From Siphonodentalium dalli (taxonomy: Eukaryota; Mollusca; Scaphopoda; Gadilida; Siphonodentaliidae): a stretch of DNA of 64,000 nt. Both the position numbers and the translations under genes were made by a program. The stretch covers positions 211,898,151 to 211,962,150 of the forward strand of contig CP136065.1 in assembly GCA_032622095.1 (NCBI GenBank). Direction: 5' to 3'. The notes below the pieces were generated by a model, which saw only the letters and a program-made list of their open reading frames with translations, was not told the DNA's origin and did no database searches. Below, in pieces: positions 49,601 through 58,974 of the stretch; the first letter of the stretch is position 1; each line of letters opens with the position of its first letter.

Positions 49601-52600
49601 CCGAACGGAAGCCGGAGTGTATATTTACCGGAAGATCTAAAACAATTTTGCCAACATCCGGGAAATAGTGTCAACATGTCGTCCCAAACAAGTGCCAGCA
49701 GCGTGTTGGCACTTAAGGTTTTTAAATGCATACACATGGCGCAAGGCAGAAACAAAATGACAAAGGTTCCCCACTGCAACACCTTTTTTCAAGTCTATGA
49801 AAAGAATCACCCCAAAGGCCTTGACGCCCAATTATGTGGAAAGTTATTCTACACTGTTGTAAATATTGAAACTAGTTGTTTTATTGAATATCAATGAACA
49901 TATGTACAATTTGCCTTCACAATAAGTTCATAAATGACATAATTATTAGAAAGATAGCACAAATATGATATTTGAATTTCCCCGCGAAAAAATAAAGTGA
50001 AAAACAAAAATAAAGTGAAAAGCCACCCCCCCGCCCCTGTTTTTTTTATGGATGGGAGTGGAAACACACCTATTTTTCGCTTTGACCTTATGACTAACAT
50101 GATGCAGCATTTGATTCTCTTAAAATTAAATGTATTTTGAGCCCTGGAACTTGAAATGAAAATCCTTGGTGCCCAATCTTGTGTCAGATAATCCGAGTCC
50201 CCAATCAAACCAGTTGCACGATTCGTAGCAAGCGGACACTGTCAGTAATACTGGACAGGCCTGTAAAGAACGAGACTATTCAAGAGACACAGCATTATTT
50301 GAACACAGGCCATATAATACTACCGGTATATGTTATAACAAACATAATCTCATTGTTTCTAACGATTGTTCCGATGATACAATGAGGGAAAGAAAATGGA
50401 ATCCCAAGAACAGGGTCAAAATTTCAAATAAATATCTTGAAGTCGATGTAACGTTCGTGACGTTCCAAGTATCCAGATACGAGCCCTCATGTTAATAGTA
50501 ATGCATTCGGGCTAGCTAAGATTTGCAAATATTAATCGGTAAGTACAATTAATTATAACGACATGTTGTATATGTAAAATGATGTTCTGTGATAATCATT
50601 ATCCAAATGTCGGTTAAGTTCCAGTCGCTCAACTTCAACTTACAATTAGTTGAGGCAAAAGAAATTTCATTGTATTACAAGTTCTATCTTGTTTATGAAT
50701 ACATGTAAATTATCGTCAAAGGAGACATTTCTGTCCTGGCCAACTTTCTGTGCACTAACAGAGCTGTTGCATATACGATGAGGTAGTGTACATGAAATGA
50801 ACGTAGCGAGAAGTAGGCTTCATGAAATCGAGTTAGCACGAAATTAGGAGACTTCGCATACCGTATCACGTGGACTCCAAAATCGGACGATTCATGCCAC
50901 CGTATATGTTGCACAATAATGCAATATAGGTTTGCTACAAGTAAACGATGTGTGTCTGTAGTCATTGTCAAAATGGCCATCAATGGCGAAGTTCTCAACG
51001 TGATTTTGTCGATTCCAATCCCAAAATTTTCGAGATAAAATGTGTCGATAAAAAACACGGAATTTTTATAAATTGCGTTGCGCATACTATGAAACGAAGA
51101 GTTTCTGCGCGTACTTAAAAATATTAAACGACCGGGTAAGCAACGGATAAATTGCAAGTTTGTTATCAACAATAAATATTGCGTTGATAAACTCGCAATA
51201 GAGAAATACTTCCTTTAGTTAAAACCACGTCTGATAGGTCCAAGGAGAGAAATAAAACTGGCTAGATGAATTGTTAAGAGCGCGGGATTTGCACGGGACG
51301 CATTCATGCGTGGGCTAATCCGATCGCTGATTGACCTGAGTACGCAATAAACGGACAATAAATTTTAACCCTCCTGATAACACAAGGCCGAGGATAATAA
51401 TCCATATAGTTCAGTTGAAGGGCTTCTCCTTGGCGGAAAAATATCTGTACTCAGTAGGTCAACATTCTTTGATGTTACCGCGACATTTATTACGCTGTAT
51501 ATAACATCGCTATTTCAATGCACACCAAACATTAGGTTGTAGTTTTGGCGCTTTGATTTCAAAGGGCTATGCTGTACATGTAACACACTGAGCTCAATTG
51601 ACCCGCTTTTTCTACCAGTATTATGCTTAACCCCGAACTTCCGTTGCAACCGGATTTTTATGACATATTGCTACTGACTTTTGGTACATGTATGAATCAA
51701 ACAGATCATCTGCGAGGGGAATGAGGCCGTCCTACGGATGCTGAGCCGTACTAACGAAACCCTGGATTTACGCCACGCTATTCACTGCGTAGTGTAGCAT
51801 GGCCAACCGGGTTGTCTTATTTACCGGTATATCTAGAATGCACAATCACATACACCGGCCTACACATGCGTCAGTTGTGTGTGCGATGTATGATTAGTTC
51901 TGCTGTTGGTACTGGGAAAACCATAGCTATTAACTCACAGACAGACAGGTTATTATGGACTTCTAGAAGAAGAAAAAAATTTGAGGCTGGTAAGAAAATC
52001 TCAGCCAGGCCGGGTACCGGAAACAGCGGCGTTTTTTTGTGTGGCCTTACTAGTACTTGTATAACTAATTTAATGCGAATGCTTTTTGCATCTCCGGTGA
52101 TTTTGATATGACAATGTCTTCGGTTCGCAGATATACGGTAGGTATGTGTATGGATTTATTACTCATGTATAGAACAGATTTTGTTTGGCATTTATGGTTT
52201 GGAATTTGTATAGCTTAGGTTGCAGTAAACGATTTATCGGGTTGTATGGGGGTCTGAAAAATAGAAAAATAAGTATCTGGGGGGGGGGGGGGGGGGGGAA
52301 TAACAGCTAGTGTAGCCTATCTTAAATGTGTCATTACTGGTTTGAAGGTTTAATTATTTTACAAAACTGGGAATGTTCTCAAAAAAGTGGAAAATTTGGA
52401 TATGCAACGGGATTTTCGTATTCAGGAAGGCCAACTCTTGTGTTATTGGTTACAGGAAAATAGCCCGATTTCTCTCCCCTGAATTCTGTCATCTGCTCTT
52501 GCAAGACATTTTTTTTCAAATTTATACGATAATTTTTTTTCTACTTCAAATATTTCTCAGCTCTAACATATACATGTACATGTATCTATCAGGTGGAAGA

Positions 52601-55600
52601 AGCTTATTTACTTACATTCGCTCTGTCATGGTCTGTTTTTGAGTTGAAAAATGGTCAATTTGAGCCAAAACATGGGTAAAATTGAGTGTTTTGTATGTGC
52701 AAACCAAGGGGCATATGGTAAATCAATGACAAATTTTACAAAGAAGCTAAAGTACAGACATATGATTACACCTAAAATTTCTGTCAAAAATTAAAACAGG
52801 CTTGATGAGACCTACTAGTACATGTATGCCAAAGATAATGGCTCAGCATTGATTTGAAGTACAGTACCCCCTCCCAGGTTGGCCAAAATGGCTGGAAATC
52901 ATGTATTGCTTAAGTATATGGATTTTTTAAAACTTATTCTACTTGGGGACTTTTTAATGTTTAGAATTAAGTCATGCACGATTTTCATGTGGAGTATGTA
53001 TCAAACAACAACGGTACCTCCATTGGTCATATAAACCGGCACTACGATTATGTGAGGAATTCAAAATTACAATGTTTGTCACTGCTTGAGATCTGTATAT
53101 GAGATCTATGAAGCGAACACATTCACACAAGCATTTAATTCATGATTTCAAATTCAAATTATTTATTGGATATGACCATATTCTAGCGTAATCCAAGAAT
53201 AAAAATAAAATAAAAATAAAAATACATAAATAAATACCATCTTACATATAATCATTAATAATTTAAGACATTGATTATGATTTACATGCAAAGTACATGT
53301 ATGTGTTCGAAATGATAGTGCAGGATATTATTGTGCCAAATAATAGTACAGGGCGGAATAATAGTACAGGGCGGAAAATGGGGACAAAATTAATAATAGT
53401 ACAGGGCGGAATAATAGTACAGGGTGGAAAATGGGGACAAAATTAATAATAGTGCAGGGCGGAATAATAGTACAGGGTGATAACGCCAGGGTTTTCTCCA
53501 GAGTATTGTCACACTCGTACTGAGATTTCTAATGCACTATTATCTCTATCATTTCATTCAAATATATTTTTCGTATTACTAATATGAATTTGGATATTTC
53601 ATGTCATAGTCATTTCAATGTCCAAGTATGATCCTACAGTGAATGAATTGAACTATCATACACTAATTTCAGCGTCAATCTGACAGTCTGCAGACCACGT
53701 GGGAATTAAGACACCGGGAAGAGAGGTGTTTTAAATTGTAAAATCACCAAAGCGGTAATTGGGTCATGGAGGCAACTTTTAACACGCTGTGTCTTTTTAT
53801 TGGAATTAGAAAAAGTCATGCGTTACTAATTTGAATTCTGTGCCGTTCAAACACGGCTATCATCACTAAAAGCAGAACGTTCCATTGCGTCATTGGGATA
53901 ACTGGTTTAATCGCGACTTTTGCGAACCACGTGGTTCCTGTCAAAGTACATTCAACAATCATTACCGAGTCACCAGAGATATGTGGGCTAAACAAAAGTA
54001 GACTCGTCCGCTGTTTTGTCGGAACATGATGCAAGCGTTTTTCCACGTGTCCAAATATTTACAACTGGCCGACTGTCCCGTGAATATACACATTTGATAA
54101 TAAAAAAAAAAGATAAACTGATTAGTTTGCCGAGTTCTTCGTGGACAGATCCATTAATTTTTAAGTTAAGGGTATCCTAAACGTGACAGAGTTGAAATTT
54201 CTTCCAATATGGCCGAAAATTTATAAAATAATGAGCTCGAATTCACTATAAGGTTTGAAAAATGGCCAAAATGAACCAATACAATATTATAAGTATAAAA
54301 CATAGATCATTTTGAAATGTAAAATGTTGTCCCATCTCGCAGGAATCTATATAAAAAAAATTATGAAACAATTATTGTTGTTTTAAATTTTACACTTTCT
54401 TACAGTACTCATATCTGTAAAATTACTGCATGTTTTTACTATAATAGTTTACCGATAGATGCTTTGATATTCCAATATATTGAGAGGGACCTTGCTTTTT
54501 CATTATAATGTTTCTTGTGTCAGAAATTCACCGTGTAAAATGTGGTCGTATCCGCTCGATATACGAAATCCACAACAACACTCGAAAAATAGGGAACTTC
54601 AATTTGTAGTTAACAGATAATAAAATCTGAGAATATATAGTCACCACTAATTAGCCTACTTAAGTACTGTATGACCAAAACTAACCTTAGAATATCGCTG
54701 ATTTAAATGACAATTTCCTAGAAAAAAGATATTTGAAGGCAAACTTTGACAAAATGGATTGTAAACATCACGTGACTAAAAACTTGGAATACCCTCCGAA
54801 CGAAATTTCTCACAAGTATGAAATAATTCACTCTTTAAATAATTTTTGTTGTTAAACATGGCAAAACACCGGAATATGCATTAGATTAACATCCAAAAAC
54901 ACGGTATTCATACAGGCCTTTCCATTAGTCTAATTTGGGGACACCGAACAAACCTGCCGGACCATGGTTCCGGCAGGTTTGCGAAAATTTGAGATTTCAA
55001 GTCCACGAAACGCCATTTCCTGGCTTCTCAGACTATAATAAGTATCTATTTCAACCTAATTGTATTGAATTGAATCTTTCATTTCTAGTCCATTTCACAT
55101 TTTCAGAGCAATATACAAGGTCACATCCAGAAAATTGTTTCATACAGTACCATTTACAGAATTGGATATCAAACTCATCATCCCAAAACACTTTTTGACT
55201 TTATTCTTGTGCATAATTCTAATATATTATTAAGTCAATTATTTAATAAATATAATTTTAGTATCTAATTCTTGTTGCTGAATGTGTTCAAAATTATGTG
55301 AACTTAAGTGCTAACTTAAGTTATGTATATTGTGACAGTCACAAACTGATGAAAATATAAATAAATGAATTGATTAAAAATTAAATCTAATCAACTTATC
55401 AAGAATGAAGTTGATGATGAAATCGTGTATTTAATAATATATATGGATTTTGGGATGATGGTTATTAACCAAACACTAATTTGCTAAATAACCCCTTATT
55501 GAACAGAGTGAACAAAATGACTGACACTGTGACAGTCGCCGGTCGGCTCACTTTCGGTTTCAGTGAAATTTTCACTTTCAGTTTCCTTCGTTTTGTCAGT

Positions 55601-57609
55601 TTCGCCAGCGGCAATGTTTGTAAAGAAGGATGTTATGGGCGCAGTTTGACTGTCTTCCTCTTTTCGTTTGCGTTTGGAAGAGTATGTACCGCTCGTTTTA
55701 TTGTGAGACTTGCCACTTGTTCGAGGCCTCCCTCGCGAACTCATGATTATTTTCAAAATTTTATTCTAAAATCAAAGCTGAAACATTCGTATCTTTCCAA
55801 GACAGAAGAGTGTGATAATTTCAAAGGGGGGTAATTCACTATTAAATTAGAACTCGTATTCCGCGTTTTACAATGTTCCGATTTTGATTTCCGTTTCCGT
55901 TTCCGATCGAAAAAAAAAATGTGTTTAGTCTGTCAAAAACATCGATAAAACAATAAAACAAACTCTTATTTTGGGGACTTTGTCGTAATTTGGGGACACC
56001 GGTAGTCGGCTTGAATTGGGGGGAATGATAAGGCCTGATTCATATATAAACAGAATTTATTTAATAATGTGTATATCTATCAAGTATTATTTTGTTAGAG
56101 GGTACGGATTCCCGGTCTTTCCCAAATCTATTTTTAGTGTTGCACGAGTTTCCCTCTTTGCAGATGCAAACTATTCTTATTAAAAGCAATCAAAACAAGG
56201 TTACACGCATCATACACAGCGGACATAATCCACAACAAATGTAATTCATGCAGGTATAGATAACTGCGCAATCGGTCATCCAAGTTATTTTTTAGGGCTG
56301 TTGTATTGTTTGATCAACTTTCTCAGAAAAACAAAAACATGTCGAAATCTCGTTTTGGTTTCGTTTTAATGGCTGACTAAATGAGTTCAAAATATTTTTA
56401 AAAACAATATTAGGGGTAATTAAACTAGAATTGTAGCAAATTACAATATATGCTAGCTTCTTGATGTTGTTTTTCAACTGTCTGAGGTAATTTCTGTTAG
56501 AAAATCTCTGAAGTATGAATGTATGCCAGGCCATTTGTGTCAAAATGCACCAGTATCACAAAATATGATGCATCTGATTTTCGTAGGGAATGTTGGAAAT
56601 ATAGCTTACAGTGTATTTTTTTGTTTAAATATGTTATACAGTATCAATTGTGCATGAGGTATTGTTGAAATAGGGGCAACATAGACAGCCTTATACATCC
56701 TTATGATCCAGCTCACATCATTGCCAACTTGGCTTCCCATACCAAAAAATAGTCCCAAAAAGCAAATGGCCACATATTTGTGTTCATCTGATGGAGGGTG
56801 CCTTCAACTCAATGGATTTGTAGCTAAAATAGTGAGTTATTTTCTAAAATGATGGTCCCTCTCCACATCATGGAATCCTAATCTATAGGATGCCACAATA
56901 ATTATAACTGTTTGCTTTATTAGTTTTGACTTCTGGTGATTGGCATAATTTCGCTCACTTTCCAGTTAATTTTCTCAGTCAAATATATCTTTTAAAAATA
57001 TGGATGTGATGCCAAAAAATTGTTCAATCATATTCCTATATCCTTGTGAAATTGCATGTAAATTGGAAACATAGTCTTGCAATGGCTGGCATTTATCGGA
57101 GAGAGGGGTATAAAAACTCATTCGGCCATCTTTGTCACGTTTAGGATACCGGTACCTTTAACGTGAGTATGTTGGGTCGCCCTGATTTTTAATTTATCTA
57201 CTGGTCAACAATGGTATTGCTCACAACTGATTTGGGCAGGCATAGCATTCTATTCCATTTATTGAATTTCACCAAAAAAAAATAAATAATTAGCACTCCC
57301 CCCACCCGTTATTTTTTTACCCTCTGACTTTATTACTGGAAAAATTGCTATATTTTTTTTATGAGATGGCAGGTCTTACTATAAATGTTAATCATATTGT
57401 TCAAAATCACCTTTGTATAATTGTGCTATCGCAGTTGCAGAATTCTGAAAATTTATCCAAAGTTTCTGGGAGGTGAATTCTTCCTCTGCGCGACTCCTTT
57501 CCTCCATGTTGTTCGCTTCCGAGTCGAATTCTTCCAGACATTCGTACTCAAAATTATTGAACCAATTTTCACCTAATTGGTCATTATCGCTTGAATCCTC
57601 GTGTGACAT
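31439..57609 (-). CDS. HAPSTR1: HAPSTR1 (C16orf72) orthologue, complete, 4 exons
   Basis: Exons on the minus strand: 57609-57411, 39138-39067, 35185-34886 and 31662-31439. Phases 1, 1, 1 join perfectly into 264 residues, close to the ~275 of the human protein. Family hallmarks appear in order: an acidic N-terminus (MSHEDSSDNDQL), LWINFQNSATAIAQLYK, LSIWVPFQNAASSVTEMYK, a basic helix RRHIRREDLIAFLCGK, a variable Ser/Pro linker, LQAFREALALQGLNGAMSNI, DLNSFIVDEISRN, and a basic Ser-rich tail with KRTSSSSDALMDSPTRKK. HAPSTR1 is a small nuclear/cytoplasmic protein that binds the HECT ubiquitin ligase HUWE1 and tunes stress responses. Residue-level agreement over every domain makes the identification firm. 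Introns are 18.3, 3.9 and 3.2 kb and full of transposons, none of which interrupts coding sequence. Confidence 0.93.
33049..33259. mobile_element. Mariner-type foldback MITE, copy 6
   Basis: Full-length arms ending AGAGCATTACTGTA. In HAPSTR1 intron 3. Confidence 0.88.
33826..34286. mobile_element. hAT-type composite foldback MITE, complete
   Basis: Ends CAAGCCTGAGTTTAGTGTG / CAAGCATGAGTATAGTGTG; target duplication TCTGACAT / CCTGACAT. In HAPSTR1 intron 3. Confidence 0.87.
34373..34863. mobile_element. Small DNA transposon beside HAPSTR1 exon 3
   Basis: Inverted ends CAGGGCTGGC and CAGGCCTGGC, AGATAT on both sides (34367-34372, 34864-34869), and AGGAGGGC-type repeats in both subterminal zones. 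It lies in intron 3; its right edge is 16-17 bases from the exon 3 donor. Confidence 0.7.
34886..35185 (-). CDS. HAPSTR1: HAPSTR1 exon 3
   Basis: 300 bp. The acceptor is TATACTTTCAG|AT and the donor is TTGCAGG|GTGAGA. It encodes the central conserved basic segment (KRKRRHIRREDLIAFLCGK) and the variable linker up to FREALALQ. A hAT-like insertion (34373-34863) ends 16-17 bases into the next intron. Confidence 0.93.
35325..35789. mobile_element. TTAA MITE in HAPSTR1 intron 3
   Basis: Ends CCCTTTCAGTGCCAGG and inverse, TTAA at 35321-35324 and 35790-35793, palindromic core at 35666-35750. Longer than the other copies through A/T-rich filler. Confidence 0.9.
35794..36132. mobile_element. Short relative of the 6.1-kb TIR family
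   Basis: Inverted arms starting CCGAAACTGAACTATATGGA and AATCAGGAGGGTTAAAA. The middle (GCAAGTTTGTTATCGACAAT) matches 51150-51230. TA follows the right end GCGGAAAAA. It abuts a TTAA MITE on the left. Confidence 0.75.
36182..36388. mobile_element. Short hAT-type foldback MITE
   Basis: Ends CAAGCCTTGAAATAGTGTG in inverted pair; partial and full hairpins inside. HAPSTR1 intron 2. Confidence 0.82.
36592..37629. mobile_element. hAT-like non-autonomous element
   Basis: Inverted ends CAGGGTTTACGCTA and CAGGGTTTCCGCTA with TATTAAC on both sides (36585-36591, 37630-37636). No transposase is seen. Solo relatives of the left end occur at about 41677-41820 and of the right end at about 51711-51775. 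Confidence 0.8.
37892..38364. mobile_element. Palindromic-core MITE with GTGACCCGCC ends, HAPSTR1 intron 2
   Basis: Same ends and two cores as the 27972 copy; inner filler (GACATAAAATAAAAAACATC) also matches. Here the inverted symmetry continues outward for ~25 bp (GTAATTTC / GAAATTAC). Confidence 0.88.
38420..39060. other. HAPSTR1 intron 2, no further feature
   Basis: AT-rich intron sequence between the MITE at 37892-38364 and exon 2. Nothing else recognised. Confidence 0.5.
39067..39138 (-). CDS. HAPSTR1: HAPSTR1 exon 2
   Basis: 72 bp between TTTTTTTCCCACACAG|AT and ACAAAG|GTTGTA. It completes an Asp codon and encodes RHQGLSIWVPFQNAASSVTE and MYK, the second 'WxxFQNAAxxVxxLYK' motif of the family. 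It is very short and would be missed by ORF length filters. Confidence 0.9.
39829..40033. mobile_element. Mariner-type foldback MITE, copy 7
   Basis: Left arm with a small internal deletion; right arm complete. HAPSTR1 intron 1. Confidence 0.85.
40040..42610. other. HAPSTR1 intron 1, left part
   Basis: Contains an acidic Ser-rich open stretch at 40078-40188, a CpG-rich patch with TGACGTCA and CACGTG at about 40720-40790 that could be regulatory, and a partial hAT-like end at about 41677-41820. No exon can be supported. Confidence 0.4.
42620..42990. repeat. Two ~150-bp tandem units of a molluscan-type dispersed repeat
   Basis: GGCCATAACTCTGGTGAAAA ... CTGTTCCCCCATG ... AATGCAAAATGTTTGTAC twice, closing with GGACGGACGGAACGACG and a GACTTCAAGTCGGGGGCAT hairpin. 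Confidence 0.8.
43452..43738. mobile_element. Short relative of the 6.1-kb TIR family
   Basis: Ends CCTCAAGGGAAGCCCGAA in inverted orientation. The left 190 bp matches the right end of the 6.1-kb candidate (51240-51430) in reverse complement, including AATCAGCGATCGGATTAGCC. Confidence 0.75.
44180..45250. repeat. ~145-bp tandem repeats of the GGGCCATAACTCTG family
   Basis: One diverged unit (44190-44400) and three adjoining units (44750-45200) with AAAGGGCCATAACTCTG, ATATTCGAACTCGATCTGTA and AAATTTGGTTCCGATCAGAT, closing with GACAGACAGACGGACGGAC. Confidence 0.85.
45690..47640. repeat. GC-rich repeated cassettes
   Basis: Three diverged copies of a segment with CTTCCCCACCCAGAACAG and GAGGATTGGTTGCCCGAATC (45690-45860, 46478-46680, 47500-47640), and two of a segment with CCAGGGGGACAAGACC and GTAATGGAGTGGGCCACGG (46370-46450, 47050-47130). 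Distinctly GC- and CpG-rich against AT-rich surroundings. No protein recognised in any frame. Confidence 0.6.
47640..48330. repeat. Three imperfect ~170-bp repeats
   Basis: Each has GATAATCAATTGGATATG-like, GTAATAGAAGGAAAAGAGCC and a TTTTGGACTCT-type block (47736, 48090, 48240). Inside the 6.1-kb candidate element. Confidence 0.6.
49079..50086. mobile_element. Foldback element with CAAAGCGAAAAATAGG ends
   Basis: GGCCAAAGCGAAAAATAGG and TGTTTCCACT at 49079-49110 recur inverted at 50050-50086, followed on both sides by G/C-runs and CACTTTATTT. A 73-residue plus ORF inside (49676-49897, MSSQTSASSVLALKVF...) is unrecognised. No clear target duplication. Confidence 0.5.
51450..54905. other. HAPSTR1 intron 1, middle part
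   Basis: Holds a partial CAGGGTTT-type transposon end (51711-51775), a poly-G run, the second copy of the 27.6-kb repeat, and the 53.3-kb minisatellite. The rest is AT-rich with no coding signal. Confidence 0.45.
53340..53482. repeat. Minisatellite with ~61-bp unit
   Basis: TAATAGTACAGGGCGGAA occurs twice per unit, then AATGGGGACAAAATTAATAA; about 2.5 units. Confidence 0.9.
54913..56037 (-). mobile_element. hAT-like element in HAPSTR1 intron 1, with N-terminal ORF
   Basis: Ends CAGGCCTT..CATT in inverted orientation and ATTCATA duplicated on both sides (54906-54912 and 56038-56044). The minus-strand ORF 55756-55496 codes 86 residues (MSSRGRPRTSGKSHNKTSG..., KRKRKEEDSQTAPITSFF, then an acidic Thr/Glu stretch), like the basic leader that precedes the zinc finger in hAT-type transposases. 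The rest of the transposase is absent, so it is internally deleted. It might be an unrelated small gene, but the bounding TIR and TSD favour a transposon. Confidence 0.75.
56050..57405. other. HAPSTR1 intron 1, right part
   Basis: AT-rich intron with no repeat or ORF that I recognise. Confidence 0.45.
57411..57609 (-). CDS. HAPSTR1: HAPSTR1 exon 1 (start codon)
   Basis: ATG at 57609-57607, 66 codons plus one base, donor TACAAAG|GTGATT. It encodes an acidic region and the first repeat-like helix LWINFQNSATAIAQLYK. The chosen ATG is the first in the ORF. Confidence 0.92.
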
Positions 57610-57860
57610 GACGAGCTATGTGTTACTAAATATCTATTAGATGTGTTAAAATCCAACTATTTTGTCGAAAATTACAGTATTCATTGTGAAATCATCTAGA
57701 AAATTGACATAGTTTTTCTTCTGTTGTGAATGAACCGGATGTATGTTTGCGCATGTCAACATTTACATGTATGAAAGTTGAGACAGCGGCCCGTTTCCTT
57801 TCTTTTGGCGACTTTGCTGCTAATTTTCTCGTCCAATAATTTATTGTTTTGTAATTTCAG
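57610..57860 (-). promoter_or_regulatory. Likely HAPSTR1 proximal promoter / 5'UTR
   Basis: Immediately upstream of the start codon lie an ETS-type site (ACCGGATGT at about 57732), an NRF1-like half site (TGCGCATG at about 57749) and a CCAAT box (about 57833). I see no TATA box. This fits a broadly expressed gene, but no transcription start can be fixed from sequence alone. Confidence 0.35.
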
Positions 57861-58294
57861 AGAGAACCTTATAAATAAAATATTAATATTATTATGAGAC
57901 CATATTTAGGCCAAATATTTCATGAGTTTATATTATTTTCGTTTTAGAAACACGCATTTAATGTATGGCTCTGTTAATGCACGTCGACAAGCGAAAATTA
58001 GAGACAGAGTTCCTGTAGTGCAAGATACACGGATTTTCATAATTTTGAAACTAATTCCTAAATATTATTTACATAATTAGTTTCCTAAAGCAAATTGTGA
58101 GAATTTTTTTTAAATTGGGACTTTCAAATTTAAAGGCACGGGCGGCGTTCGTTGCATAAATATTTATATTTTTTCAAATGTATCGTTACGATATTTACTT
58201 CGCAAGTGGAGGTATACAGCCAAGGATACGCCACGATTTAGCATCTGAAATCAAACAGTGCTTGATATTATTTTGACTTGCGATATTGAATCGT

Positions 58295-58973
58295 GGTCGC
58301 ACACGATCCCGATTGTCCCCGGATAAATCTGGGACAATCGGGACCGTGTGCACCTAACAATGGAGCGGATTTTGTCGGATCCGATTTAATTGAACGGATC
58401 AAACTGAGTTTGATTTCATCAGGAGAATCCGGGTCGTGACGACGACAACGCGCGTGTTTTGCTTGTCACATGACCGATCGTCACATGACCAAAACCTCAT
58501 TCAAAATGTCGGAATAGTTTTAGCGGCGACCGCTATTCGAAATTAAATAAAGAATTCTGACCGATCGACAAGGAACAACGGCTGGTAGACATGTGGGCAG
58601 AAAATGAGTGCCTGTATAATAATCGCAACAAGAGGGCGGCAGCTGTGGAAAGGTCTATTACGCCGATTTACAGCTATTGCTCGTGACCTCAATATATCAT
58701 TAATATTATTTAATTTTTATTATTAATAAATATTAGTCTTTAGAAATACATATTAATATAAACCACCATGACTAGCTATAGTAACTGGCTAGATAGGCTG
58801 ACCACACCAATTGGCTATATAATTATAGACTACAGTGACCATAGCATGATTATATGACCGGAGTGAAAATCCGACTAGTGTGCGCTGACCCCCCCCCCCC
58901 CCCCCTTGATTTTATCGGGCCCGATTTATCCGGCAACCGAATTTAACCAGACACAATCGGGATCGTGTGCGCC
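58295..58973. mobile_element. DNA transposon remnant with MADF-like ORF
   Basis: Inverted ends GGTCGCACACGATCCCGATTGT-like on the left (58295) and the matching inverse ending CGTGTGCGCC on the right (58973). Plus-strand 58567-58686 codes EQRLVDMWAENECLYNNRNK and RAAAVERSI, the start of a MADF/Myb-like DNA-binding domain such as accompanies PIF/Harbinger transposases. Upstream and downstream stops show decay. Confidence 0.6.
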
Positions 58974-58974
58974 T

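Larger units (their letters stand above)
45296..51441. mobile_element. Candidate 6.1-kb DNA transposon with perfect inverted ends
   Basis: A 47-bp segment at 45293-45339 (through TTTTTCCGCCAAGGAGAAGC) is exactly the reverse complement of 51398-51444, with TA next to both. Smaller relatives with the same ends lie at 35794-36132 and 43452-43738, and their interiors match the right 280 bp of this element. I do not recognise a transposase inside. It could instead be two separate short copies facing each other. Confidence 0.55.

Noticed and set aside
50693-51172. 159-residue minus ORF
   Set aside because: No recognisable domain and biased composition; it lies in the right arm of a repeat family and is not preserved in the smaller relatives.
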